From positions 6,034,701 to 6,098,700 of the forward strand of contig OW028586.1 in assembly GCA_932294295.1 (NCBI GenBank): 64,000 nucleotides of DNA, written 5' to 3'. Source of the stretch: Alitta virens. Taxonomy: Eukaryota; Annelida; Polychaeta; Phyllodocida; Nereididae. Below are positions 22,801-35,600 of the stretch, one piece after another. Below the pieces are notes generated by a model that was not told where the DNA came from, did no database searches, and worked only from the letters and a program-made list of their open reading frames with translations. Made by a program: the position numbers and the translations under genes. How positions within the stretch are numbered: position 1 is the first letter of the stretch; every line of letters begins with the position of its first letter.

Positions 22801-23390
22801 TTTCAATATCAAAATTATTTGACAATGACTCGCAATTTAGACCGCCTTATTTTCTTTTTTGTGGTCTTAATGATGAGATGGACTTGATTATGTAATTATG
22901 AAGTAAAATACCATAGAGGGAATACAGTGTGAGCCAAATATTTTACGATTTTAAATGATTCAATGCAGGAACTGTAAAGTGTATAGATTTTAATATATAA
23001 AGGATGTGTTAGATTAAGAATGGTTTCCATTGCAACAATCTGGGTAATTTGAATGATGCCAAAATTAGTGAGGCTGAATATGAGCTTTAGAATTGAAAAA
23101 AAAAAAAATCTCAGGAACTACTTAATAATGTGCGTATTTATGTGCATTTTTCATTTATAATTTATACAGTTGTTTAAAGAGAAAATGCTAAGCTCTATAA
23201 AGCATGTGAATTTCATAATTAAAAAAATAGAGGCATGAAAAAACCACCAATTTGTTCAAAGTGAAATTATTTCCTTTTGATTTGAAAATTGTAACACTTG
23301 TTCCCTACATTAAACTGTAATGGGAGTTATTCACAATTAGAAAGTGCTGTTGCATAAGAGCTTGATTAAAGGGAAAATATTCTTTGCGTC
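19812..23390. other. 3' flank of the FERM gene, AT-rich
   Basis: No further exon or structured RNA was recognised. The stretch is AT-rich with T- and A-runs. Part of it is probably 3' UTR, but I could not pick a convincing AATAAA site. Confidence 0.4.
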
Positions 23391-25975
23391 TCAGTCCCTG
23401 TCCCATCACATGGGACGTACTAATTAATCATCATCTCATCCATGGCAGTGACTGTGGGACCATGGGTTCAAAGCCTACTCCCCTGCACCGTTTATGACCA
23501 CATCTCAGCCCCTGTTCCATCACATGGGATGTACTCATCATCATCTCATCATCTCATCCATGGTAGTGACTGTGGGTCCATGGGTTCAAAGCCCACTCCC
23601 TGCACTGTTTATGAGCCACATCTCAGTCCCTGTCCCATCACATGGGATGTACTCATCATCATCTCATCCTCATCATCTCATCCATGGTAGTGACTGTGGG
23701 TCCATGGGGTTCAAATCCCACTCCCTGCACTGTTTATGAGCCACATCTCAGTCCCTGTTCCATCACATGGGATGTACTCATCATCATCTCATCCTCATCA
23801 TCTCATCCATGGTAGTGACTGTGGGTCCATGGGGTTCAAATCCCACTCCCTGCACTGTTTATGAGCCACATCTCAGTCCCTGTCCCATCACATGGGATGT
23901 ACTCATCATCATCTCATCATCTCATCCATGGTAGTGACTGTGGGTCCATGGGGTTCAAATCCCACTCCCTGCACTGTTTATGAGCCACATCTCAGTCCCT
24001 GTTCCATCACATGGGATGTACTCATCATCATCTCATCATCTCATCCATGGTAGTGACTGTGGGTCCATGGGGTTCAAATCCCACTCCCTGCACTGTTTAT
24101 GAGCCACATCTCAGTCCCTGTTCCATCACATGGGATGTACTCATCATCATCTCATCCTCATCATCTCATCCATGGTAGTGACTGTGGGTCCATGGGGTTC
24201 AAATCCCACTCCCTGCACTGTTTATGAGCCACATCTCAGTCCCTGTCCCATCACATGGGATGTACTCATCATCATCTCATCCATGGTAGTGACTGTGGGT
24301 GTATGGGTTCAAAGCCTACTCGATCCCTGCACTGTTTATGAGCCACATCTCAGTCCCTGTCCCAATCACATGGGATGTACTCATCATCATCTCATCCATG
24401 GTAGTCACGTGACTGGGTGCATAAGTTCAAAGCCCACTCCCTGCACTGTTTATGAGCCACATCTCAGTCCCTGTCCCATCACATGGGATGTACTCATCAT
24501 CATCTCATCCATGGTAGTGACTGTGGGTGTATGGGTTCAAAGCCTACTCGATCCCTGCACTGTTTATGAGCCACATCTCAGTCCCTGTCCCATCACATGG
24601 GATGTACTCATCATCATCTCATCCATGGTAGTCACTTGACTGGGTGCATAAGTTCAAAGCCCACTCCCTGCACTGTTTATGAGCCACATCTCAGTCCCTG
24701 TCCCATCACATGGGATGTACTCATCATCATCTCATCCATGGTAGTGATTGTGGGTGTATGGGTTCAAAGCCTACTCCCTGCACTGTTTATGAGCCACATC
24801 TCAGTCCCCGTCCCATCACATGGGATGTACTCATCATCATCTCATCCATGGTAGTGACTGGGTGTATGGGTTCAAAGCCTACTCCCTGCACTGTTTATGA
24901 GCCACATCTCAGTCCCTGTCCCATCACATGGGATGTACTCATCATCATCTCATCCATGGTAGTCACGTGACTGGGTGCATAAGTTCAAAGCCCACTCCCT
25001 GCACTGTTTATGAGCCACATCTCAGTCCCTGTCCCATCACATGGGATGTACTCATCATCATCATCTCATTCATGGCAGTGACTGTGAGTGCATGGGTTCA
25101 AAGCCCACTCCCTGCACTGTTTATGAGCCACATCTTAGTCCCTGTCCCATCACATGGGGTGTACTCATCATCATCTCATCCATGGTAGTCACGTGACTGT
25201 TGGTGCATAAGTTCAAAGCCCACTCCCTGCACTGTTTATGAGCCACATCTCAGTCCCTGTCTCATCACATGGGATGTACTCATCATCATCTCATCCATGG
25301 TAGTGACTGGGTGTATGGGTTCAAAGCCTACTCCCTGCACTGTTTATGAGCCACATATCAGTCCCTGTCCCATCACATGGGATGTACTCATCATCATCAT
25401 GTCATTCATGGCAGTGACTGTGAGTGCATGGGTTCAAAGTCCACTCCCTGTTCTGTTTATGAGCCACATCTTAGTCCCGGTCCCATCACATGGGATGTAC
25501 TCATCATCATCTCATCCATGGTAGTCACGTGATTGTGGGTGCATAAGTTCAAAGCCCACTCCCTGCACTGTTTATGAGCCACATCTCAGTCCCTGTCCCA
25601 TCACATGGGATGTACTCATCATCATCTCATCCATGGTAGTCACGTGACTGGGTGTATGGGTTCAAAGCCCACTCCCTGCACTGTTTATGAGCCACATCTC
25701 AGTCCCTGACCCATCACATGGGATGTACTCATCATCATCATGTCATTCATGGCAGTGACTGTGAGTGCATGGGTTCAAAGTCCACTCCCTGTTCTGTTTA
25801 TGAGCCACATCTTAGTCCCTGTCCCATCACATGGGATGTACTCATCATCATCTCATCCTCATCATCTCATCCATGGTAGTCACGTGACTGGGTGCATAAG
25901 TTCAAAGCCCACTCCCTGCACTGTTTATGAGCCACATCTCAGTCCCTGTCTCATCACATGGGATGTACTCATCAT
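23391..25975. repeat. Second array of the 110-bp satellite family, about 23 copies
   Basis: It has the same unit as the array at 2931-7785, but a different subfamily. Units often carry an extra CATCATCTCATC block, or replace GTGACTGTGGGTGCATGGG with CACGTGACTGGGTGCATAAG. Pairs of unit types alternate. It lies between the convergent ends of the FERM gene and the PAN gene. Confidence 0.95.
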
Positions 25976-26543
25976 CCCGTCCCTAAAGTCATGGTTAAAT
26001 GGTTTTCTGTGAAAACAGTTTCGGTTCGAAGAAAGCCTTCAAGTTGAAATACACAAAACATCTGTCACTCAAGTATTATTGTAGTTTTAATGAAATGTTG
26101 AATATTTCCGTCACAACACTTAAAAAAAGACTCAAGGAAAACCATGCACTTGCTTCATGGCTTTGAATTTATTGCTTATGACAGAATTACTGGTAATTAC
26201 AATTATTCATAGTTTTGACCAAGTATTTCTGGTACGGCCTTTTCTTTAAACTAAACAATTCAATAAGTAGTTTATTAAAAAAAGTGAGTAACTTTTGTAA
26301 CATCAGCAGTTACTTTTTATTGATTAGCAATTCACATTAAAGCGCTGTAAAATCAGATACATTAATACCCCAAACATTATATTGATTAAAGTTGTTATGA
26401 AGTAATTCAAATCCCGAAAGTGTTCATTATTTAATTTTTTTTAAATACAAATTTATTGAATATATAATTATATACATATATATATTAATTTCTAAACCAA
26501 TATTATTGATCACGGTTTGCAATAGCTTCAGATTTTAAATATT

Positions 26544-26549
26544 TTTATT
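26544..26549 (-). terminator. Probable polyadenylation signal of the PAN-mucin gene
   Basis: AATAAA on the minus strand lies about 40 bases downstream of the predicted TGA stop at 26588-26590. Confidence 0.5.
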
Positions 26550-26587
26550 TATGAATGTGTTTTTTCATTGCTGGATCAGGCATTCAC

Positions 26588-26610
26588 TCATTGTGTGTAT
26601 TCATAAGCAG
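26588..26610 (-). CDS. PAN-mucin gene, terminal exon (predicted)
   Basis: The acceptor TTTATTCTTGCAG on the minus strand gives a phase-1 continuation SAYEYTQ and a TGA stop. It brings the total length to a multiple of three and is followed by AATAAA. The exon is short, so another terminal exon is possible. Confidence 0.5.
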
Positions 26611-29600
26611 CTGCAAGAATAAATGAAGAACAAATTACTTTCACAATATTGAGTTGACAGCATATTACTTTCGCAATAAAAAAAAAAAGCAGCAGTGACT
26701 CCTGAGATAGTATTTTGCAGATGTTGGCAGCCAATGTTGATTCAATGTCATTTTGCAGATTGGCTATGGAGTTCCCAAACATAATCTGCTGCTGTCGTTA
26801 AAATAACATTGGGCCAACATCATACTAACCAATGTAGTAACAACATTTAGATGCATAAACTGCATCATTTGTGTCACATCATTTGGTTTGTGGAAAACAG
26901 AAAAGACCTCTAGAATGTTGAATGCTGCTTTGGTTTACATTATGTGGGTAAAACACAAGGAAAAATATAACATCTTGAGAATATCAAATGAGAAAGGAAC
27001 TTTAGAACACTGAATGCTTTGATAATAAGTTAATTTAAAAATGTTGAATGTTTTTGGCTTTTGTATGAGCAAAGACCTCTCACATTTTGAATGCCTTGGC
27101 TTGTAAATGAATAAAACCACTATAATCTTGAATGCTTTGGCTTGTAAATGAATAAAACCACTATAATATTGAATGCTTTGGCTTGTAAATGAATAAAACC
27201 ACTATAATATTGAATGATTTGGCTTGTAAATGAGCAAAGACCTTTAGAATATTGACTACTTTGACTTGTGAATGAAGAAAGACCTCTAGAATATTGAATG
27301 GTACTTTGATTTGCATGTATAAGTTACCACCCAAATATTGGATGCTTTGGCTTGTCTTTGAACAATACAGTAGCTGGTGAAGAAAATCAAAAGGTTCTTT
27401 ATCAAATTGATGTAAACATTTTACAATACTCACAGCAAGCACACAGATTAGCCTCGAACAAGTAGATATTAGCTGCAGCTGAGACTTTGGCGTTTCTGGT
27501 GTCAAACAAGGAGCACTGGCTGGACCCTTCATTCCATGTTACTGCCATGCAAGAGGGTGTTGATGTACATCTGTCCAGACATTCATTTACATTGGTCAGT
27601 GTAACTTGTGACGAGGAGGCGTCGGAAAAAGTCATACTCTGCGTCATTTGGTAGCCAGGGCATTTTGCTGAAAATCATGAACATTTGTCAGTTAATTTCT
27701 TGCTAATTTTTTTGTTTGTAATGGGAATCTTGTTAGTGTGGTACATGGTCAAATGTGCCACGTGCGTTTTCCATGAGAAGGATAAACGCATGGAAAACGC
27801 ATGGTTTTTAGCTAATTATAATGAGGCAAAAACCATGCGTTTTCCGTGCGTTTATCCAAATACATGGAAAACGCACATGGCACAATTGGCCATGTAGTGA
27901 AGCAGGGTGGATGAGTTTGAACTTTGCATGCCGCATCTCAGTCCCTGTGCAAATGCTGCATGTTAATGGCATCACAGAATTCAGACGGGTTTCTATGCAG
28001 GGGATGTAGACAGCGGTGGCAAAGTGGTTATCATCCGCTGCAGCTGCAGTAAATTTGCTTTATAATTAGTTAATTAATATGATACTGACTAAAACATTTT
28101 TTTTAGTATCTTGACTAGGGTTTTGAAGAGGACAATAAAGTATTTGTAAATTCTGATGTATAACAGAAACATATAATTATTGTTTCATTAAAGTATTTCT
28201 TCACTGGAATTATTTTTTTTTATTTTGATATGAATTTTGGTTGTTTTGAAATTAATCAGAGTGGATGAGTTTGAACTTTCGTGTACCACCTTCACAACAT
28301 ACACTGCATAGAATCTTTTGGCTACTGGACTGTTTACATACTCAGTACCTGCACAAATGCATTGGACACTCAAGTCATCACCTCACACTTCAAGAAATTC
28401 ACCATGTTATAACCTAGTTGTTATTTTGCGATTTGGTTTGTTGTTCACTTAAAGTTGTTAAATTTTTACTCACGAGCCACACTTGTCATTCCTATGGTTG
28501 GAGCAACTGTAGACAAAAGACATTGACACGATGCCACAAAAAGTATTGTTCCAGCTTCGCTAGTTGGCGTTACTGGTTTTGGGAATGCTTTGCATGCTGG
28601 AGGGCTCTCTGTCCAAGCTGCTGCAGCACAACTACTGAAACCTTGACAATAAGTCAGACATTGTGCCCTAGAGGTTGCTGTACTGACAGTGGAGCCACCT
28701 TGTGCTGTGCCGTTTATAGTTGGAATCCAGCCGCACTCTGAAAGATTACAGAACAAGACAAAGGTTCACAGATCGATAGTCGCTATGATTCTATTGTCTT
28801 GATACATTTCAAATTGAAGACACACTATTATGCTTCTTCAATTTCATTTCTCATAGACTGTCCATGGCATAACAAGAGATGCCTTTGTGCAAAAATTCAA
28901 TAACTCTTTGTTGTGGGCTGGCCTTAGCGACCAGCAATATAAGTCGCATAGTTTTCACATTGGGGCTGCTACCCACGCAGCTGCCCTTGGCAATGCCGAC
29001 TCCCAGATACAAGCAATGGGTAGGTGGAAGTCTGCCGCATTTCGTGGATACATTCATCTGCCAACTGTTTCCATGTGACGGTTATGGTATTTTTCAACTT
29101 TTACAGGAGTCTGCGATGCTTGGGAGTGGGTGGCGAATTTAAATTTGCGGTGGTTTTTGGATTCCCACCCCATTTATCTAATGTTATGATTGTAATAAAT
29201 CATAGCTCGCTTCGTAGACTCCTGAACAGGTCAATGTTACTTTTATTTTTCTAGAGCTGACCTGAGCAATTATACAAAACAATATTTTTATTAAAATAGA
29301 TTTGTATATGAGCAAAGGCAGTAGAGGGCGACACCTCCTATATATCAAATTCACGCTAGGTGGCGTCCGCACATGCGCAGGCAGACTTGTTTACGTCAGT
29401 TTAACAGCCATTTGACTCGATTTTCCCACCCTTACCCACCCTATGAGTGTCGCTCTTTTCTGCTGATCAATGTATTACATGTATAACTAATTATTATGTT
29501 CTGTAGAATTGTTTCTTGTAGGGTGGTTTTTGGATTCCCACCCCATTTATCTAATGTTATGATTGTATTAAAATATTGGTGCACATGCACCCTTTTACAA

Positions 29601-32600
29601 ACAGTCACTTGTTTATTGTCATTGATAAATCATAGCTCGCTTCGTAGACTCCTGAACAGGTCAATGTTACTTTTATTTTTCTAGAGCTGACCTGAGCAAT
29701 TATACAAATACTCTTACCTAAACTTTGTGGATTTCCAAGACCTGAAAAAGAAGGAATATGCAATGGACGAGTTACTTTATATGATTAACTTTGCAGAATT
29801 GTGATTAATGAAAAATGTATTCCCATGTAGTATAATCATGTACCAATTGTGCTCATTTCCAGAGTTGTTGGTTGCATCACAGTAGACTTTGCTGCTGTTG
29901 TTTTACCATTTGTAGTAAGGGCCATTGTTGTTTTGGCAGCTGTTGTGGGTGCAACTGTAGTTTTAGCAGCTGTAGTTTGTGCAACTGTAGTTTTTGCAGC
30001 TGTAGTTTGTGCCTCTGTTGTTTTTGCAGCTGTAGTTTGTGCCTCTGTTGTTTTTGCAGCTGTAGTTTGTGCAACTGTAGTTTGAGCAGCTGTAGTTTGT
30101 GCCTCTGTTGTTTTTGCAGCTGTAGTTGGTGGCTCTGTAGTTTTAGCAGCTGTAGTTTGTGAAACTGTAGTTTTAGCAGCTGTAGTTGGTGCCTCTGTAG
30201 TTTTAGAGGCTGTGGTCTTCTTTGCAGATGTTGTTTGAGCAGGAACAGTTGTTTTTTGGGGCGTATTATTCGCTGAATTTTCCAGTCAAGGAAAAACAAC
30301 AAAGTTAGATCAAATGAAGATATTGTATGCAATCAATTTCTTAACTGTGGAAAGAAATATCTGATATTAAGATATTGATCTGACATTGACATCTTATTGA
30401 TAGATTTTGTAATTACGGCACATTGAGACTTTATTCTTAACTGATCAAGTTTGGACCACAAGAACCTTTAAATTCACAGGATTAGATTGTACATCCATTG
30501 ATGTTTTGGAAAGGTTTCATGAAATGAACAAATTTTACCCAAAAAAAAAAGTGCATTGAAAAGTTTGAACCACCCAAAAAGTGATTAATATTTAACAGTC
30601 ATGAACACAAACTCACCGACTGTGCCTGTTGTCATTGGAGCAACTGTACTAGTGCAAGTACATGATGCCACAAAAAGGATGGTTCCACTTTCTGATGTTG
30701 GCACAACAGGTTTCTTGAATACTCTGCATGTTGAAGAACTTTGAGTCCAAGATGCAGCCGCACAGCTACTGAAGTCTTGACAGTAGGTCAGACATTGTGT
30801 CCTGGATGTTGCTGAACCGACAGTGATTCCGTCTTGTGCTGCGCTGTTTACAGTAGGAATCCAGCCACATTCTGTACGAATATGACATGGTAGTGCAACA
30901 GAGATTTAAGCATGGCAGAGCTGTTGTTGCTAGATACTCGAATATGTTTAGGTTTGATCATTTATGCAGATGATACAACCCTTCTGGCCACAATATCACT
31001 CTTGGAGCTCACCCAAACTGTTAATCTTGAGCAAAATATTAATCATGAATTAGAAAATATCAGTAACTGGTTGAAAGTTTAACAAAATCTCTCCAAATGC
31101 CAGCAAAACAAAATGTATGTAATTTCATACCATGAATAAAAGACTACCCTCCTTACACCTACACATAAACAACTGGGAAATAGAGCATGTTAACTCTTTT
31201 GAGTATTTAGAAATAAAAATAGATAAAGGACTCTTATGGAATGACACATTGAAAAAATACGCAAGAAAATAACAAAACAATAGAATTTTGACACATCTTA
31301 GACACTTTATACCATCGCAAGCTCTTTCAACTCTGTACAATTCTCTTACCCTACCACATTTGTTGTATGGTGTACTTCTTTGGGGCCACAAGTCAAAAAT
31401 AGTATCTAAACTACAAAAGCGTGCTGTAAGGAAAATTTCTGAAGAAAATTTAATGCTCATACAGAACCCCTATTTAAGAAATTCAGCATTCTGAAGTTTC
31501 ACGATATGGTAAAACTGCAAGAATATAAATTCATTCATGAATTGATTAAAAAAAAGACTTCCAAATTTCTTTCAAACATTTAAAATCATCAGGCACGTTT
31601 ACAACTTGACATCCATGACTATGCTACTCGCAGAAATGAAATAAGTCAAATATCAAATCTCCATTTGCTCTATAAGATATCGACTAGCACATACTATTAG
31701 TGATGCACCACCATCCGTATCAAATAGAATGAATACCCACAGTATCAAAGGATTATGCTTTTATTAAAAAAACCAGTTAGAATCCTATGAGTTGAAATGT
31801 AGTATCCAAGGATGCTATATATGTAGCTAAATTGACCCACCTGCCCATATAGGCATAAGCAAATTCCCCAGGACACCTTGTTTCACTTAAAACTTCGCCA
31901 ACTTCCACTCAGTCTCTCACAAACCAAGAAAGCCTCTACTGTCTACTTATATAAAAAAAGAGGTTTTTGAAATAATGATATTTCCTTCTGATCGCTTTCT
32001 GTGTTGCTACAGTTGGATTGTATATCTTTGTTTAAATCCCCACATATCTCTGTATGACAAATTTAAAATTGTACTATGCTAGCGGCTGTATGTCAAAGTG
32101 TCTGTTTCCAACACCATATTTAAAAATAATTTATTTTGATTTATACTATTACATTTATTGTTAAATGGTTGAAATAAACATATCTCTCTCTGTGTCTCTC
32201 TATCATTTTGTGGTGTCATTGTGATACAGCCATGCTATCATATTTTCTTTATTTCTATCATGTCATTTTATTAAGTGTTTAAATTTTTTTCTATTCAGAA
32301 CATATGTAGTAAATGATAAAATTCAATGAGTTGATAATAATTCTAATCCAAATTATTTGATAAGCTCACAAAAATACCATCATTTGTGCTTAGGAACTTT
32401 AAAAGAATACAGAACATTACTCTTACCTAAGCTTTGAGGATTTCCTAGATCTGAAAGGAATAATGTGTGGTTGATGAGTTAATTATTTGATAAACTTTAC
32501 TGTAGGAATTATGATTAATGAAAACTGAATCACATACCAATGGTGCTCATTTGCAAAGTTGTTGGTTGCATCACAGTAGTCTTTACCGCTGTTGTAAGTC

Positions 32601-35600
32601 CAACTGTAGTTTTTGCAGCTGTAGTTTGTGCAACTGTAGTTTTTGCAGCTGTAGTTTGTGCCTCTGTTGTTTTTGCAGCTGTAGTTTGTGCAACTGTAGT
32701 TTGAGCAGCTGTAGTTTGTGCCTCTGTTGTTTTTGCAGCTGTAGTTGGTGGCTCTTTAGTTTTAGCAGCTGTAGTTTGTGAAACTGTAGTTTGTGCCTCT
32801 GTTGTTTTTGCAGCTGTAGTTGGTGGCTCTGTTGTTTTTGCAGCTGTAGTTTGTGCCTCTGTTGTTTTTGCAGCTGTAGTTTGTGCAACTGTAGTTTGAG
32901 CAGCTGTAGTTTGTGCCTCTGTTGTTTTTGCAGCTGTAGTTGGTGGCTCTGTAGTTTTAGCAGCTGTAGTTTGTGAAACTGTAGTTTTAGCAGCTGTAGT
33001 TGGTGCCTCTGTAGTTTTAGAGGCTGTGGTCTTCTTTGCAGATGTTGTTTGAGCAGGAACAGTTGTTTTTTGGGGCGTATTATTCGCTGAATTTTCCAGT
33101 CAAGGAAAAACAACAAAGTTAGATCAAATGAAGATATTGTATGCAATCAATTTCTTAACTGTGGAAAGAAATATCTGATATTAAGATATTGATCTGACAT
33201 TGACATCTTATTGATAGATTTTGTAATTACGGCACATTGAGACTTTATTCTTAACTGATCAAGTTTGGACCACAAGAACCTTTAAATTCACAGGATTAGA
33301 TTGTACATCCATTGATGTTTTGGAAAGGTTTCATGAAATGAACAAATTTTACCCAAAAAAAAAAGTGCATTGAAAAGTTTGAACCACCCAAAAAGTGATT
33401 AATATTTAACAGTCATGAACACAAACTCACCGACTGTGCCTGTTGTCATTGGAGCAACTGTACTAGTGCAAGTACATGATGCCACAAAAAGGATGGTTCC
33501 ACTTTCTGATGTTGGCACAACAGGTTTCTTGAATACTTTGCATGTTGAAGAACTTTGAGTCCAAGATGCAGCCGCACAGCTACTGAAGTCTTGACAGTAG
33601 GTCAGACATTGTGTCCTGGATGTTGCTGAACTGACAGTGGTTCCGTCTTGTGCTGCGCTGTTTACAGTAGGAATCCAGCCACATTCTGTAAGAATATGAC
33701 ATGGTAGTGCAACAGAGATTTAAGCATGGCAGAGCTGTTGTTGCTAGATCTTCGAATATGTTTAGGTTTATCATTTATGCAGATGATACAACCCTTCTGG
33801 CCACAATATCACCCTTGGAGCTCACTGAAACTGTTAATCTTGAGCAAAATATTATTCATGAATTAGAAAATATCAGTAACTGGTTGAAAGTTTAACAAAA
33901 TCTCTCCAAATGCCAGCAAAACAAAAGGAAATAGAGCATATTAACACTTTTGGGTTTTTAGAAATAAAAATAGATAAAGGACTGTTAAGGAATGACACAT
34001 TGAAAAAATATGCAAGAAAACAACAAAAGTAATAGGAATTTTGACACATCTTAGACACTTTATACCATCGCAAGCCCTTTTAACTCTGTACAATTCTCTT
34101 ATCCTACCACATTTGTTGTATGGTGTACATCTTTGGGGCCACAAGTCAAAAGAGCATCTAAACTACAAAAGCATATTGTAAGGATAATTTCTAAAGAAAA
34201 ATATAATGCTCATACAAAACCCCTATTTAAGAAATTCAGCATTCTGAAGTTTCACGATATGGTCAAACTGCATATAAGTTCATAAATTGATTAGAAAAAG
34301 GACTTCCAAATTTCTTTCAAACATTTAAAATCATCAGGCACGTTTACAACTTGACATCCATGACTATGCTACTCGCAGAAATGAAAATAAATCAAATATC
34401 AAATCTCCATTTGCTCTATAAGATATCGACTAGCACATACTATTAGTGATGCACCACCATCCGTATCAAATAGAATGAATACCCACAGTATCAAAGGATT
34501 ATGCTTTTATTAAAAAAACCAGTTAGAATCCTATGAGTTGAAATGTAGTATCCAAGGATGCTATATATGTAGCTAAATTGACCCACCTGCCCATATAGGC
34601 ATAAGCAAATTCCCCAGGACACCTTGTTTCACTTAAAACTTCGCCAACTTCCACTCAGTCTCTCACAAACCAAGAAAGCCTCTACTGTCTACTTATATAA
34701 AAAAAGAGGTTTTTGAAATAATGATATTTCCTTCTGATCGCTTTCTGTGTTGCTACAGTTGGATTGTATATCTTTGTTTAAATCCCCACATATCTCTGTA
34801 TGACAAATTTAAAATTGTACTATGCTAGCGGCTGTATGTCAAAGTGTCTGTTTCCAACACCATATTTAAAAATAATTTATTTTGATTTATACTATTACAT
34901 TTATTGTTAAATGGTTGAAATAAACATATCTCTCTCTGTGTCTCTCTATCATTTTGTGGTGTCATTGTGATACAGCCATGCTATCATATTTTCTTTATTT
35001 CTATCATGTCATTTTATTAAGTGTTTAAATTTTTTTCTATTCAGAACATATGTAGTAAATGATAAAATTCAATGAGTTGATAATAATTCTAATCCAAATT
35101 ATTTGATAAGCTCACAAAAATACCATCATTTGTGCTTAGGAACTTTAAAAGAATACAGAACATTACTCTTACCTAAACTTTGAGGATTTCCTAGATCTGA
35201 AAGGAATAATGTGTGGTTGATGAGTTAATTATTTGATAAACTTTACTGTAGGAATTATGATTAATGAAAACTGAATCACATACCAATGGTGCTCATTTGC
35301 AAAGTTGTTGGTTGCATCACAGTAGTCTTTGCCGCTGTTGTAAGTCCAACTGTAGTTTTTGCAGCTGTAGTTTGTGCAACTGTAGTTTTTGCAGCTGTAG
35401 TTTGTGCCTCTGTTGTTTTTGCAGCTGTAGTTTGTGCCTCTGTTGTTTTTGCAGCTGTAGTTTGTGCAACTGTAGTTTGAGCAGCTGTAGTTTGTGCCTC
35501 TGTTGTTTTTGCAGCTGTAGTTGGTGGCTCTGTAGTTTTAGCAGCTGTAGTTTGTGAAACTGTAGTTTTAGCAGCTGTAGTTGGTGCCTCTGTAGTTTTA

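Noticed and set aside
29849..30162. Plus-strand Cys/Ser-rich (CSFCSCSLC) and Val/Ala-rich frames opposite the Thr-rich exons
   Set aside because: Antisense shadows of the mucin-like repeats. No acceptor or donor sites support them.
29877..30332. Leu/Gln/His/Lys-rich minus-strand frames (KLQLHKLQ) here and at 32583-33146, 35317-35727 and 37998-38405
   Set aside because: Shifted-frame reading of the Thr-rich exons. The TTAAKTT frame has matching splice sites and phases, the KLQ frame does not.
30945..34330. Reverse-transcriptase frames as functional genes
   Set aside because: Frameshifts, stops and 5' truncation in both copies. Relics only.
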